The translations under genes were made by a program, and so were the position numbers. DNA of 64,000 bases from Sphaerobacteraceae bacterium (GTDB lineage: Bacteria; Chloroflexota; Chloroflexia; Thermomicrobiales; Thermomicrobiaceae): NCBI GenBank assembly GCA_007695115.1, contig REEK01000101.1:1-64000 (forward strand), in the 5' to 3' direction. Positions 51,810 through 61,639 of the stretch are shown in pieces; position 1 is the stretch's first letter; each line of letters opens with the position of its first letter. The notes under the pieces were generated by a model, which saw only the letters and a program-made list of their open reading frames with translations, ran no database searches and was not told the origin of the DNA.

Positions 51810-53525
51810 CTAGGAATCTGCCGGGCCCAGCGCCCCTTCGTGGTAGCTGGATGCCGCGTTCCAGAGGATCCAGCCACTGGCGCCGAAGTCCTCGGTGGCC
51901 CGGATCTGTTCCCGCACTTCATGGTCACCATAGGCAACACCCGGTCCGTAGGTGAAATCCTGCAACCAGGGGCGGATCTTCGGCCTGAGTCGCTCGGGGA
52001 GCATGGTGGCTCCGTTGTTCAGACTCTGATAGATCACCTCGTAGGGATGATCGTTGGGAACATCGAATCCCATCGATCCCTCATAGAAATGCGAGGGGTA
52101 AATCATCGGCAACACATAGTCGAGATGTTCGGTGACGGTAACCAGGTCCTGGCCGATGCCACCTTCAGTTGGGTCCCAGAGCGTCATCCCGAAGATATCG
52201 CCGGTCAGGTAGGCCGAAGTCGGCGCGATCACCTCGTAGGATGCCCGCAGGAAGTCGGCGATTGCCTGGTCACGGGTTTCAGCCGTACTCTCCTGGCCAT
52301 AATCGGCGCGATTGAGCGGGCCATCGCTGGGGAAGCGCATGTAATCGAGCTGGATCTCATCGAATCCAAGCTGGACGGCTTCTTCCATCAGCGCGATGTT
52401 GTATTCCCAGACTTCTTCACGGTAGGGATTGACCCAGGGAAGACCGCCGAAGGTCCGCCAGAGGCCACCTTCTTCGCTGTCCATGATGGCCAGATCCTGG
52501 CGAGCTTCAGCCAGAATCGGGTCTTCGAAGATCACGACGCGGGCAATCGCGTAGATACCGCGCTCGTCCAGCTGAGCCAGACGCTGTTCGACGTCGTACG
52601 TCGGCGCAACTGCACCGATTTCGTGAGCCATCTCGACGTCGGTGTTGTAGAAGACCAATCCAGCACTATCTTTGACATCGAGGACGATCGAGTTCAGCTC
52701 GGTGCGATCGATCATGTCCATCAGCTCATTGAAGCGCTCATCGTCGGCCGTGGCTCCGGCGGTGGCATAGATACCCTTGACCGATTTCGGCTCCATCGTC
52801 ACCTCGTTGCCGAGTTCACCGATCGGTACTCGCTGGGCCGCGAACCCGGGGGCCTTGAAGATCACTTCGCCCTCATCAGGTGCGTCACCGAGCTGGAACG
52901 TACCGTCCTCTTCGGTCCAGGTCAGCGCGTCGCCACTGGCAACCGTTGCGTCCCAGATCGGCTGGCCTTCCTGATCGAGCACCTGCCCGGCAAGCGCCGA
53001 CGATTGCAGCGCGACGGTCAGTTCCGAATCATCATCGACTGGTTGCTCAAAGGTGCGGTAGCCTTCAAGTGAGAACGACAGTGTTGCATCAGACGGAACA
53101 TCTGCCAGTTCAAAGCGTCCGTCCTCGCCCGTGGTGGCTGACGCTGCGGATTCACCATCTCGCTCGGCGACAACCGTAACGCCAGCGAGCGGCTCTTCTG
53201 AACCAGAATCGGTCACCACACCAGCTACCGTCTGCTGGGGCTCTGGTTCGGGAGTTGGTTCGGATTCGGGCTCTTCGGTCGGAGCATCTTCGGGGGTAGG
53301 CGTTGTATCTGCGTTCCCGGTTACTGCATCATCTGCAGAATCATCTGCTGTCGGCGTGGATTGCGAACCGGCAAGTTCTGTATCCGTATCGTCGTCACTG
53401 CTCAATGGACCAATCAGTACAGCAGCAACGATAATTGCGCCGAGAATGACGGCTGCGCCAACGATCAGACTGTTGATTACGCGATAGCTCAAGTGATGGG
53501 GCCTTTCAGTCAAGTGTACATACAC
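51810..53525 (-). CDS. DUF4015 putative glycoside hydrolase with carboxypeptidase-regulatory-like domains
   Basis: A 571-residue membrane-anchored or exported protein. After an N-terminal membrane helix (about 16-40) comes an acidic, Thr/Pro/Glu-rich linker (to about 95). Two repeats of carboxypeptidase-regulatory-like beta domains follow (VAGVVTDSGSEEPLAGVTVVAE and LAGQVLDQEGQPIWDATV). The C-terminal half is a TIM-barrel-like DUF4015 domain: NSIVLDVKDSAGLVFYNTD, YAIARVVIFEDPILAE, and QLGFDEIQLDYMRFPSDG (with the Asp/Glu pair expected at the active site). Start is ambiguous: GTG at 53525 or a TTG at 53492 preceded by AAAGG. It would act on a cell-surface glycan. Confidence 0.82.
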   Translation of the reverse strand: MYVHLTERPHHLSYRVINSLIVGAAVILGAIIVAAVLIGPLSSDDDTDTELAGSQSTPTADDSADDAVTGNADTTPTPEDAPTEEPESEPTPEPEPQQTVAGVVTDSGSEEPLAGVTVVAERDGESAASATTGEDGRFELADVPSDATLSFSLEGYRTFEQPVDDDSELTVALQSSALAGQVLDQEGQPIWDATVASGDALTWTEEDGTFQLGDAPDEGEVIFKAPGFAAQRVPIGELGNEVTMEPKSVKGIYATAGATADDERFNELMDMIDRTELNSIVLDVKDSAGLVFYNTDVEMAHEIGAVAPTYDVEQRLAQLDERGIYAIARVVIFEDPILAEARQDLAIMDSEEGGLWRTFGGLPWVNPYREEVWEYNIALMEEAVQLGFDEIQLDYMRFPSDGPLNRADYGQESTAETRDQAIADFLRASYEVIAPTSAYLTGDIFGMTLWDPTEGGIGQDLVTVTEHLDYVLPMIYPSHFYEGSMGFDVPNDHPYEVIYQSLNNGATMLPERLRPKIRPWLQDFTYGPGVAYGDHEVREQIRATEDFGASGWILWNAASSYHEGALGPADS

Positions 53526-53593
53526 TGATTGTAGCGCACGCTATCGGTCAATGTTGCACCATCGATACCAGAAGAATCAAGGAGTTCGCGATA

Positions 53594-54790
53594 GTGTCTG
53601 CAGAAGAATCTTCGCCGGTCACGGGATCCAGTTACGAGCCTGAAAGCTCGATGCGTTCAAAATTGGTCATCGTGGGTGTCGCTCTGTTATTCGTGCTCGG
53701 TGCCTACGCCTACGTCGGCACCCGGGATCGATCTCTGGACATCGAAGCCTCGGCGTTGGTCTCCCAGCAACAGGAAGATGGTCTGATCTGCTGTTTCGAG
53801 TGGATCGAACACGAGGGAGAACCCCTCCTGCTGGTCATCACCCGGGAGTTGGAAGGCCAGTATCGAACCGTAGTGATCCGGGTGATGGAGGTCGAGGAAG
53901 ACGGCTCGTTCAACGAGATCAACGCCATCGGCTCACCATTCCCGGGCATGCTTCCGACGAACTTCAGCGTCGTCGATGAGACGGCATACATTCCACTGGA
54001 AGGCGAAGAAGGCTCCGGGGTATGGGCCGTTGATCTGTCCGATCCCGCCTGGCCAGAGACCGTGGGATTTACCGAGACCGCTGACGGCATCACCAGACAA
54101 CTGAGTGCCGATGGCGATTTGCTGGCGATCAACCACACCAGCCAGTTCGCCTTGGTCAATATCTCGAACCGCCATCAGCCCGAAGTCATCTCCCGGATCG
54201 AACAGCCGGAGTCCGGGGTGATCTCGCTCGAACTCATCGATCAGCGCCTGTTTGTCAATGACGCCGTGAACGACGAGTTCCGGATCTATCATCTCGATAC
54301 GTCCGATGAACCAACGTCCGAGATGGTGCTGCGGAACCCGGATGGCACCGGAGAGGTCGTCTTCTCGTTCGGTGCCGAGGATGCCGAAGATCGACTGAAT
54401 CTGACCGCGCCAGCCGGCAAATTTCTCAGCTTCCGGGTGGATGGGGATCTCGTCTATCTGGCATCCAGCGATCTCGGCGTGCAGATTCTCGATGTCTCGA
54501 ACACCGAGAGCCCGGAAGTCATCGCGCGGCTGGAGCTCCCAGATCGTGCAGTGAGGCTGGCCCGGGATGGTGATCGTCTCTACGTGCTCGGAGCATCCGA
54601 AGGCACCTACGACGAGCTCACCTACACCATCCATACCGTAGATGTATCGAATCCGGAAGCGCCCGAGTTGCTGGACACTATCGATGGATTCCAGACCGAA
54701 CCTGGCATTCAGACACTGACCGCCACCGGTGACGGTCGTGTGGTGCTCGGGCTTTTCGAATCGATTCTCGTATTCGATGTCAGCGAGTAA
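53594..54790 (+). CDS. LVIVD-type beta-propeller membrane protein
   Basis: A 398-residue protein. One membrane helix at about 24-43 (VIVGVALLFVLGAYAYVG) follows a short polar N-terminus, so the rest is outside. The repeats with LVIVD-like motifs (VWAVDLSDPAWPETVG, LVNISNRHQPEVI, VQILDVSNTESPEVIARLE, THTVDVSNPEAPELLD style) build a propeller of about six blades. LVIVD proteins are surface adhesion or scaffold proteins with no known catalysis. GTG start after AGGAG. It diverges from the DUF4015 gene, and the roughly 70-100 base gap holds both promoters. Confidence 0.75.
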   Translation: MSAEESSPVTGSSYEPESSMRSKLVIVGVALLFVLGAYAYVGTRDRSLDIEASALVSQQQEDGLICCFEWIEHEGEPLLLVITRELEGQYRTVVIRVMEVEEDGSFNEINAIGSPFPGMLPTNFSVVDETAYIPLEGEEGSGVWAVDLSDPAWPETVGFTETADGITRQLSADGDLLAINHTSQFALVNISNRHQPEVISRIEQPESGVISLELIDQRLFVNDAVNDEFRIYHLDTSDEPTSEMVLRNPDGTGEVVFSFGAEDAEDRLNLTAPAGKFLSFRVDGDLVYLASSDLGVQILDVSNTESPEVIARLELPDRAVRLARDGDRLYVLGASEGTYDELTYTIHTVDVSNPEAPELLDTIDGFQTEPGIQTLTATGDGRVVLGLFESILVFDVSE

Positions 54791-54820
54791 GCGCACATCA
54801 TCCACGGCAGGAGCGCCCGT

Positions 54821-55024
54821 ATGTCCGATCGAGCAAAGCTGGTGTTACTGCGAACAGCGATGCTCCTGCTCAGCATCATCGGCGCCGTGTATGTGTTCTC
54901 GGTGATTATGAGCGTGCGGGATGGGACCGCCACACTGCTCCAGATCATTCTCGGGGTGATTATCGCCGGAGCGCTGATCCAGATGAACCGCTGGTGGCTC
55001 CAGTATTCCGGGACCCGACTCTGA
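54821..55024 (+). CDS. small two-helix membrane protein
   Basis: A 67-residue protein with two hydrophobic helices (LLRTAMLLLSIIGAVYVFSV and LQIILGVIIAGALIQM) joined by a short polar turn, and a charged C-terminus. It follows the LVIVD gene by 30 bases, so it may be cotranscribed. No family is recognised. A clear ribosome site is not obvious (CGGCAGGAG about 15 bases before the ATG). Confidence 0.5.
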   Translation: MSDRAKLVLLRTAMLLLSIIGAVYVFSVIMSVRDGTATLLQIILGVIIAGALIQMNRWWLQYSGTRL

Positions 55025-55028
55025 ATCG

Positions 55029-55769
55029 TCAGCGCCGCCTCGGAGATGGTCTGGGGAGTTCGAGCACGAGGTCATCCGGATCCATGAACGTTTCGATCGG
55101 CAGGTGGAAATACCGGGCACAGCGAACGGCTTGCTTGACATCGAGCGGGCGGGTTCCTTTGAGGATCGCCATGGCCTTCTCCTTGCCGCCCAGCAGAGGA
55201 ATGATCTCCACCTGACTCAACCGGTGCTCCTGTACCAGGGTCCGCACGATCTCGGCAGCCGAGACCGCCGGGATCTCCACCGTTCGTGCCTCGTAATCGG
55301 CCAGCAGCAGAGACAGGACATCGAGATAATCCTGCTCGTCCGGTGAGCGGTCTCGATACTGAAGCAATTGAGCGATCCGGCTGGCAGCGGCCATCTGCGA
55401 GCCTTCATCACGAATTGGCCTCAGCGGAACATCGGCAACCAGCTGGTCGTAGCTCGTTTCACTTGAGCCAGGCTTCGACGCCATCGCTTTCCAGGATTCG
55501 GTGCGGAACTCACTATGGTTCTGAATATCCCGCACCCAGATCCTCGCCTGGTCCAGATCAACCGTGGCGACAATGAACAGGCTGCTCCCCCGGATATCGA
55601 ACGCCACGAGGTCTTCGTGCGCGGTAGAACCCGGAAAAGCTGCCTGCAGTGCGTCCACCGACGGCCAGTCATAACTCGATACCAACTGGCACCAGGCATG
55701 GAGCGCGGTAGCACTGCGTTGATGATCAGCGGCGTACTGCTGAACCAGTGATCGGTTGATGATCTGCAC
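55029..55769 (-). CDS. HigB-like toxin fused to HigA-like antitoxin (single ORF)
   Basis: A 246-residue continuous ORF. Residues 1-92 resemble the HigB/type II mRNA interferase family: LHAWCQLVSSYDWPSVDALQAAF and VAFDIRGSSLFIVATVDL, then DIQNHSEF where HigB has a THAEYD motif. Residues 105-246 resemble the HigA/YgjM antitoxin. That part has an N-terminal dimer region, DEQDYLDVLSLLLADYE, then a helix-turn-helix (VRTLVQEHRLSQVEII, KEKAMAILKGTRPL, VKQAVRCARYFHLPIETF). The toxin half has lost basic residues usually in the G-N-K-Y-R-L strand (here GSSLFI), so the toxin may be attenuated. Convergent with the small membrane protein gene. Confidence 0.75.
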   Translation of the reverse strand: MQIINRSLVQQYAADHQRSATALHAWCQLVSSYDWPSVDALQAAFPGSTAHEDLVAFDIRGSSLFIVATVDLDQARIWVRDIQNHSEFRTESWKAMASKPGSSETSYDQLVADVPLRPIRDEGSQMAAASRIAQLLQYRDRSPDEQDYLDVLSLLLADYEARTVEIPAVSAAEIVRTLVQEHRLSQVEIIPLLGGKEKAMAILKGTRPLDVKQAVRCARYFHLPIETFMDPDDLVLELPRPSPRRR

Positions 55770-55787
55770 CGTTGATTGTCCGTTTCT

Positions 55788-56657
55788 CTAGAGACCGAGT
55801 ATCTGGGCGATATTGGCCCCGGCATCGATGACTGGCTCGATAGCGCCAGATTTCGATGTTAACAGACCGGTAACTCCCGGACCGTGCCCGGACTGGAACG
55901 AATCACCATGGGCGATGATACCGATACTGATCGAACCCTTGTGATAGTAGCGCCCGAACGTCGAGTCGGCATCGAGAATCGCCACCAGATCGCCCAGTCG
56001 AAGCGATCCGAGATTGTACTCCTCCACCGTTTCCTCATCGAACATGGTGATGTCGTAGTCACCCCGGTTGACGTTATCCCGACCGAGGCCAGAGCCCATC
56101 ACTTTCGCCGGAACGGTATGCGTCACCGGGACAACGAGCTTGCCATCTCGGGATTCAGTGACCCACTTCTCAAAAAAGTCCGGATCGAGGCTCGTCGGCA
56201 GAACATCCGGAAAGTCTGGCAATCGCAGACCGGTCCCGAACGATTTCACGAGCATCCGATCGCCGGGCTTCATCTTCTCCAGCACATCGAACGAAAAATC
56301 GACCATGACGTGCTCGATACCGCCGTGCTTGCCGGTAACCGTGCCGAACGCGCCTTTCGCGTTGCCGGTAACCACCTCGACCGGATTCCCGATACAGGAG
56401 AACGTGTTGAGGCCCCCGTTGGCGGTATCGTCCGGATTGCGCATCGAGACCGCTGGCTCGACGTGATCGCCCACGATGTCGCTGATCTTGTGCCCAACCC
56501 GGACGTTGTAGGCCACCCCACCCGTGGCTGGAACCACCAGCGGCTGGCCCTCATAGGACACACGATACGGTGATGCCGCCCGCACCCGCGGCTGACTCAC
56601 ATCACCGATCACCGACAGCTTCACCAGGTTTTGGCGGTTGGTCGTAATCTGACTCAC
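55788..56657 (-). CDS. DUF4438 domain protein
   Basis: A 289-residue protein with the DUF4438 layout, a beta-rich fold with an N-terminal LVKLSVIGDVSQPRVRA. GGVAYNVRVGHKISDIVGDHVEPAVSM, GNPVEVVTGNAKGAFGTVTGKHGGIEHVMV and GHGPGVTGLLTS are also visible. Structures of relatives from thermophiles exist but no activity is known. GTG start with AGGA 8 bases upstream. It lies 18 bases upstream of the HigB-HigA gene on the same strand, so the two might be cotranscribed. Confidence 0.8.
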   Translation of the reverse strand: MSQITTNRQNLVKLSVIGDVSQPRVRAASPYRVSYEGQPLVVPATGGVAYNVRVGHKISDIVGDHVEPAVSMRNPDDTANGGLNTFSCIGNPVEVVTGNAKGAFGTVTGKHGGIEHVMVDFSFDVLEKMKPGDRMLVKSFGTGLRLPDFPDVLPTSLDPDFFEKWVTESRDGKLVVPVTHTVPAKVMGSGLGRDNVNRGDYDITMFDEETVEEYNLGSLRLGDLVAILDADSTFGRYYHKGSISIGIIAHGDSFQSGHGPGVTGLLTSKSGAIEPVIDAGANIAQILGL

Positions 56658-56738
56658 TTCGACTTCCTTTCTCCATTTGAGGAGGGAGAACTAGTCTCTA
56701 TCTCGTAGCCAATGTTTCAGCTCATAATCGTTCGGAGT

Positions 56739-57269
56739 TTATCCCCAGGCTTCTTCCCGCTCGATCTCCAGCTTTCCGGGGCGACCATGGTTTCGGCAGT
56801 TTGCACAGCGCCACGTGTATACCGGACGCCGGGCGGTTCTGGCCGCCTGACACTGCGGGCAACGGTGGTGCCAGAGGACGGTCTTGCGGGTGGCGCGCTG
56901 CCGCTCAGTGGAAAATATCGTGCCCTGCGGCAATCTGGTTCGGGCGGAAAATCCGGATGCGTTCAGCAGTGAAGCCCACTCCCGGCCGTGTGGCTGGGCG
57001 CCTCGGCCAAAGAGCCGGTAAACCGCGACATGCGCCAGCTCGTGACAGAGGATCTCGAGAAACAGCCGCTCTTCCAGCTCCCGAACCACCGGGTGCAACC
57101 GGATCAACGACCGCTCCGGATAGCAGAGCCCGATCGATGTCCGCATCCGGGAGCTGAATTCGATCGTCACCTGATCGAGCAGGTCTGGCAATCGCCAGGA
57201 ATCGGTCCAGGCGTTCACCGTATTCCGGTATGGTTCGATAATTGGATCGAGCTGGGTACTGACTACCAT
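56739..57269 (-). CDS. SprT-like zinc metallopeptidase-domain protein
   Basis: A 176-residue protein of the SprT family. The zinc-peptidase motif is CHELAHVAVYRL, with a downstream His in AQPHGREW. A C-terminal zinc ribbon follows (CPQCQAARTAR and CANCRNHG). Eukaryotic relatives (Spartan) cleave DNA-protein crosslinks; the bacterial role is unknown. The start at 57269 (VVSTQLDPIIEPYRN) matches family length and has AGGG upstream; a longer frame would extend through the divergent promoter region into the thioredoxin gene's antisense and is rejected. Confidence 0.8.
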   Translation of the reverse strand: MVVSTQLDPIIEPYRNTVNAWTDSWRLPDLLDQVTIEFSSRMRTSIGLCYPERSLIRLHPVVRELEERLFLEILCHELAHVAVYRLFGRGAQPHGREWASLLNASGFSARTRLPQGTIFSTERQRATRKTVLWHHRCPQCQAARTARRPVYTWRCANCRNHGRPGKLEIEREEAWG

Positions 57270-57440
57270 TCGAGGCCCTGTCGCGCTCCCCTGCACTGGC
57301 GAATTCCCTCGGTGCCAGTCTACACGAGCGATCCTCGATTGTGTCTGGCCCGGTTGGTGCGAGACACTTGAGCACATAACGATCACGACTGCACGCAAAC
57401 GATTCTCCGACCCCGCAACCAGATCCCGAAGGAGCACCGA

Positions 57441-59495
57441 ATGGCAAACCGACTCCAGTACGAAACCAGCCCCTATCTTCTCCAGCACAAGGACAACCCG
57501 GTCGACTGGTACCCGTGGGGCGATGAAGCGTTCCAGCGCGCTAAAGACGAAGACATTCCGATTCTGCTCAGCGTTGGCTACTCGGCCTGCCACTGGTGTC
57601 ACGTCATGGAGCATGAATCGTTCTCGTCAGAGCGAATCGCCAACGTGATGAACCGCCACTTCGTGAACATCAAGGTAGACCGTGAGGAGCGACCGGATGT
57701 GGACTCGGTCTATATGACCGCGGTTCAGATGATGACCGGGCAGGGTGGCTGGCCAATGACGGTCTTTCTGACTCCGGAAGGTGAACCGTTCTACGGCGGC
57801 ACGTACTTCCCGCCCAATGATCGCCCACCACTGCCAGCTTTTCCCAAGGTCCTGCAGACGATCGCCCAGGCCTTCCAGGAGCGGCGTGAAGAGCTCGTCG
57901 ATTCGGCCAACAAGGTCGGCGAGGCGCTCAATCAGCACTTCCAGCACGCACTGGAGGCAACCACGCTTGGTGAATCAGCCCTCGATGAAGCTGCCCGGAA
58001 CCTGGCGCCGCAGTTCGATAGCTACAACGGCGGGTTCGGTGGAGCGCCGAAGTTCCCACCCTCGATGCTGATCGATTTCATGCTTCGCACCTTCCAGCGA
58101 ACCGGGGCCAATCGATCGCTGGAGATGGCCGAGACGACCCTGCAGAAGATGGCCTACGGCGGCATTCACGATCAGATCGGCGGCGGTTTCCATCGCTATA
58201 CCGTGGACGCCATCTGGCTGACCCCGCACTTCGAGAAGATGCTCTACGACAACGGACTCCTCGCCCGGGCATACGTCGATGCCTGGAAACTGACGGGGAA
58301 CCCGCTCTATCGCGAGACGGCAGAAGGTGTCTTCCAGTATGTGCTACGGGAGATGACCTCGCCAGAAGGCGGGTTCTACTCGGCTCAGGATGCCGACAGC
58401 GAGGGCGAAGAGGGCAAGTTCTACGTCTGGGATATGGACGAGATCGATGCCGCGCTGGATGAACGGACCGCGGACATCGTCAAGCGCTTCTATGCCGTCA
58501 GCGCTACCGGAAACTTCGAGGGGCGGAACATCCTCAGCGTCCCGCGAGACCCGGCAGACCTGGCGGCCGAGCTCGATATCGACCAGCAGGAATTGCTGGA
58601 GACCGTCCGGCGAGCCAATGCAACGCTCTACGACATCCGGGCACAGAGAATCTGGCCCGCCCGGGACGACAAGGTCCTGACATCATGGAACGGGCTGATG
58701 CTGCGGGCGTTCGCGGAAGGTTCGGTGGCGTTCGATCGCCCGGATCTGCTGGAAGCTGCGGTGAAGAACGCAACGTTCCTGCGCGATAACCTCTGGCGAG
58801 ACGGAACGCTGCTACGCACCTTCAAGGATGGCGAAGCGAAGGTGCATGGCTTCCTCGAAGACTATGCCTACCTGGCCAGCGCGCTCGTCTCGCTCTACGA
58901 GGCGACGTTCGATGTCTCATGGCTCCGATGGGCCGACGAGCTTGCCACGGCGATGATCGAGGAGTTCGCTGATGAGGACAACGCCGGGTTCTTCGACACC
59001 AGTGTCAACCACGGTGGACTGATTACCCGACCCAAGGAGTTCGTTGACAACGCGCAGCCGAGCGGTAACTCGATGGCTGCCGAGCTGTTGCAGCGGCTCT
59101 CGATTCTGACCGGCAATGTGGACTATCGACGAAGAGCGATCGAGATTCTGGAGCGCTACGGCACGCTGGCAGCCCAACAGCCAAACGGATTCGGCCACAT
59201 GCTGGCGGCGTACGATTTCGCGATGTCGACACCGGTGGAAGTAGCAATCGTGGGTGATCCAGATGATCCGGCAACGCGGGCGCTCACCGAAGTCGTTCAC
59301 CAGGCGTATCTCCCATCGAAAGTCATGGCGCTGGCGTCTTCGGAGGAGAGCGATGAGATCGCCGGGTTCATCCCGCTCATGGCGTATCGAACCATGCTGG
59401 ATGATCGACCAACCGCCTATGTCTGTCAGAACTACACCTGCAAACAGCCGGTCAACAATCCCGGGGAACTGCGGGAACAACTCGGCCTGAGCTAG
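57441..59495 (+). CDS. thioredoxin domain-containing protein (DUF255, YyaL/SPATA20 family)
   Basis: A 684-residue protein. An N-terminal thioredoxin-like domain has the family signature [15 protein letters not shown], with the CxxC pair about 50 residues in. Then come [40 protein letters not shown], and an alpha/alpha-barrel-type C-terminal region with [16 protein letters not shown] and [14 protein letters not shown]. The family resembles N-acylglucosamine epimerases or glycoside hydrolases in its second half; activity is unproven. The AAGGAG site 7 bases before the ATG makes the start certain. Confidence 0.93.
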   Translation: MANRLQYETSPYLLQHKDNPVDWYPWGDEAFQRAKDEDIPILLSVGYSACHWCHVMEHESFSSERIANVMNRHFVNIKVDREERPDVDSVYMTAVQMMTGQGGWPMTVFLTPEGEPFYGGTYFPPNDRPPLPAFPKVLQTIAQAFQERREELVDSANKVGEALNQHFQHALEATTLGESALDEAARNLAPQFDSYNGGFGGAPKFPPSMLIDFMLRTFQRTGANRSLEMAETTLQKMAYGGIHDQIGGGFHRYTVDAIWLTPHFEKMLYDNGLLARAYVDAWKLTGNPLYRETAEGVFQYVLREMTSPEGGFYSAQDADSEGEEGKFYVWDMDEIDAALDERTADIVKRFYAVSATGNFEGRNILSVPRDPADLAAELDIDQQELLETVRRANATLYDIRAQRIWPARDDKVLTSWNGLMLRAFAEGSVAFDRPDLLEAAVKNATFLRDNLWRDGTLLRTFKDGEAKVHGFLEDYAYLASALVSLYEATFDVSWLRWADELATAMIEEFADEDNAGFFDTSVNHGGLITRPKEFVDNAQPSGNSMAAELLQRLSILTGNVDYRRRAIEILERYGTLAAQQPNGFGHMLAAYDFAMSTPVEVAIVGDPDDPATRALTEVVHQAYLPSKVMALASSEESDEIAGFIPLMAYRTMLDDRPTAYVCQNYTCKQPVNNPGELREQLGLS

Positions 59496-59543
59496 ACAGC
59501 CGGGAGAGCGTAGCTGGCAAGCCCCGGGATGGGTTGATACGCG

Positions 59544-60293
59544 CTAGAGATCGAGCGCCATCTCGGGGATAGCCTGGCGAATGTCGATCTCCGCCCGCAT
59601 CGGCAGGTCGCCCTCCAGATCGCTGAATTCAGTGCCGAACCGGAGCACGGCGGAGACCGGTACGAACTCGCTGGAGAACTGCAGGTCTTCGTTGTCTCCG
59701 TAGCGGTAGCGACCCTCGTCGTCGATCAGTCTTGCTTCACTGATCCAGCGGGTCCCCGCTGCCTGATACTCCATCTTCCAGCCGGGTGGTCGCTGACCGC
59801 GCTCGATATCGAGCACCGGGAAGGTGCCCCATTCCGTGACGATCTCATCGCTGGTGATTTCGGCATCTGTATCGGTTCCCACAAATCTGGTCACGTGGGA
59901 GAGATACACCCGCACCGGAACGAGCTCTTCGTCAGGATCACTGCGGCTGGTTTCGATGATGATGTTCGCCCCGGGCAATGGCAGCGCGGAGGTCGTCTCA
60001 CCGTCGGACCACTCGACCCGGGCGGTATCGGCCAGGCGGATGTCGTCATTACTGCCAGCACCGATCGCAATCTCAACTGCTACCCGGCCAGCACGACGGT
60101 AGGTATCCAGGCTCAGCAGCCGGAGTTGCAGTTCATCGATCTCCGCCAGGTCATCCTCGGGGATCATTTCTATGTCGGCATCATCACCGCTGGATCCGCC
60201 AACGCGCTCGATGTCGCTCTCGGGAACGCAGGCAGCAATCGTCAGCATCGATGCAATCAGGACCATGCAGGAAAGAAGGCGGCGAGGGGTCAT
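59544..60293 (-). CDS. hypothetical lipoprotein
   Basis: A 249-residue protein with a signal peptide and lipobox (LTIAAC, about residue 22), so it is attached to the membrane. The mature part starts acidic (VPESDIER), then has an all-beta appearance (VRVYLSHVTRFVG, WGTFPVLDIERGQRPPGW). I do not recognise the family. The start at 60293 has GGAG 8 bases upstream; a longer frame would add 20 residues with no signal-like features. Confidence 0.6.
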   Translation of the reverse strand: MTPRRLLSCMVLIASMLTIAACVPESDIERVGGSSGDDADIEMIPEDDLAEIDELQLRLLSLDTYRRAGRVAVEIAIGAGSNDDIRLADTARVEWSDGETTSALPLPGANIIIETSRSDPDEELVPVRVYLSHVTRFVGTDTDAEITSDEIVTEWGTFPVLDIERGQRPPGWKMEYQAAGTRWISEARLIDDEGRYRYGDNEDLQFSSEFVPVSAVLRFGTEFSDLEGDLPMRAEIDIRQAIPEMALDL

Positions 60294-60388
60294 GCTCGGG
60301 ACTCCAGAAGATCCAGCACCACGGGTGCGGTGAACCATAGTGACTCGGCTCAAACGTCTACCCGCGATGCGGGCCGCTCCGAATGCTA

Positions 60389-61639
60389 TCAGGATTGAGC
60401 AGCCCGCGTGACTGGCCCCAGCACGACCGCATCATCCGCAGCCAGTTTGCCGATCTCTTCGCCAGAAAATCCAAGTTCCTCGAGCACTTCGGCGGTATGC
60501 TGTGCCAGCAGAGGTGGGGATCGATGAATGACCTGCGGCGTCGCCGTCATGGAAATCGCCGGGCCGATCAGATTGATCTGACCTGCCAGATCGTGCTCTA
60601 CCTGCTGCACCATTCCCATGTTGGCAACCTGTTCGCTCTCCAGCGATTCACCAACCGTCCAGATCGGTCCGCAGGCAACGCCGGCCTCATTCAGACGGGT
60701 CACCCAGCTGTTGACGGTATCGGTCGAGAGCGCCTCAGTCACCAGTTCGTTGATCGCTGGTCGATTGTTGACGCGGTCGGCATTGCTGGCAAAGCGGGGG
60801 TCATCGACCCACTCCGGGTGTCCCAGCACCTCGGCCAGACGCCGCCACATGTTCTCATTGGCGATCGCTATGTTGATCTGCCCATCCTGCGTTGAGAAGG
60901 CGCCATACGGTGCGGCAACCGGATGATCGTTGCCCTCCCGCTGTGGTTCGGAGCCATCGGCCAGGTAGCGACCGGTCTGGTAGGTCAGAATCCCCAGAAT
61001 TGCCCCGAGCAGCGAGGTATCCACTCGCTGTCCTTCGCCAGTGTTCTGCCGGTGTGCCCAGGCGCCGAGTACGCCAACGGTGGCATGTAGCGCCGCAAGT
61101 ACGTCGCCGATAGCCACCCCGACCCGGATCGGGCCACTCTCGACCGTTCCGGTCACGCTCATCAGTCCGGACATCCCCTGGGCAACCTGATCGTAGGCTG
61201 GCTGACCCGCAAACGGGCCGTCCGGACCGTAACCAGTGACCTGACAGAAGATCAGCGACGGATTGACCTGCTTCAGGGATTCGTAGCCGATCCCTAGACG
61301 GTCCATGACGCCCGGTCGGAAATTGGTGACGATGATATCGGCCTCTTCGCACATCCGTCGGACGATCGCAGCACCTTGCTCGTGCTTGATGTTGAGCGCA
61401 GTGCTGCGCTTGTTACGGTTGCAAGACAGATAGTAGGGGCTCTCTCCAGAGACGAACGGCGGACCGTAGCCGCGGGCGGCATCGCCGTGGGGTGGTTCGA
61501 TCTTCACCACATCGGCACCCAGATCACCCAGCAGCATAGTGCATAGCGGGCTCGAGACCGCCTGCCCGAACTCCAGCACACGCACACCGCTCAACGGCAT
61601 CGGTTTATCGCCGGTTTGTTCGTCGGGACCTGCAGTCAT
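60389..61639 (-). CDS. CaiB/BaiF family III CoA-transferase (second)
   Basis: A 416-residue family III CoA-transferase: GVRVLEFGQAVSSPLCTMLLGDLGADVVKIE opens it, and DTSLLGAILG carries the likely catalytic Asp. SGESPYYLSCNRNKRS and FRPGVMDRLG are also conserved. It is clearly diverged from the 16373 paralogue, implying a different acid substrate. A GGAGG site 6 bases before the ATG supports the start. The surrounding genes are not an evident CoA pathway. Confidence 0.88.
   Translation of the reverse strand: MTAGPDEQTGDKPMPLSGVRVLEFGQAVSSPLCTMLLGDLGADVVKIEPPHGDAARGYGPPFVSGESPYYLSCNRNKRSTALNIKHEQGAAIVRRMCEEADIIVTNFRPGVMDRLGIGYESLKQVNPSLIFCQVTGYGPDGPFAGQPAYDQVAQGMSGLMSVTGTVESGPIRVGVAIGDVLAALHATVGVLGAWAHRQNTGEGQRVDTSLLGAILGILTYQTGRYLADGSEPQREGNDHPVAAPYGAFSTQDGQINIAIANENMWRRLAEVLGHPEWVDDPRFASNADRVNNRPAINELVTEALSTDTVNSWVTRLNEAGVACGPIWTVGESLESEQVANMGMVQQVEHDLAGQINLIGPAISMTATPQVIHRSPPLLAQHTAEVLEELGFSGEEIGKLAADDAVVLGPVTRAAQS

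Noticed and set aside
57270-57614. A longer N-terminus for the SprT-like protein
   Set aside because: It would extend into the start of the divergent thioredoxin-domain gene, exceed the family length and lacks a ribosome site.
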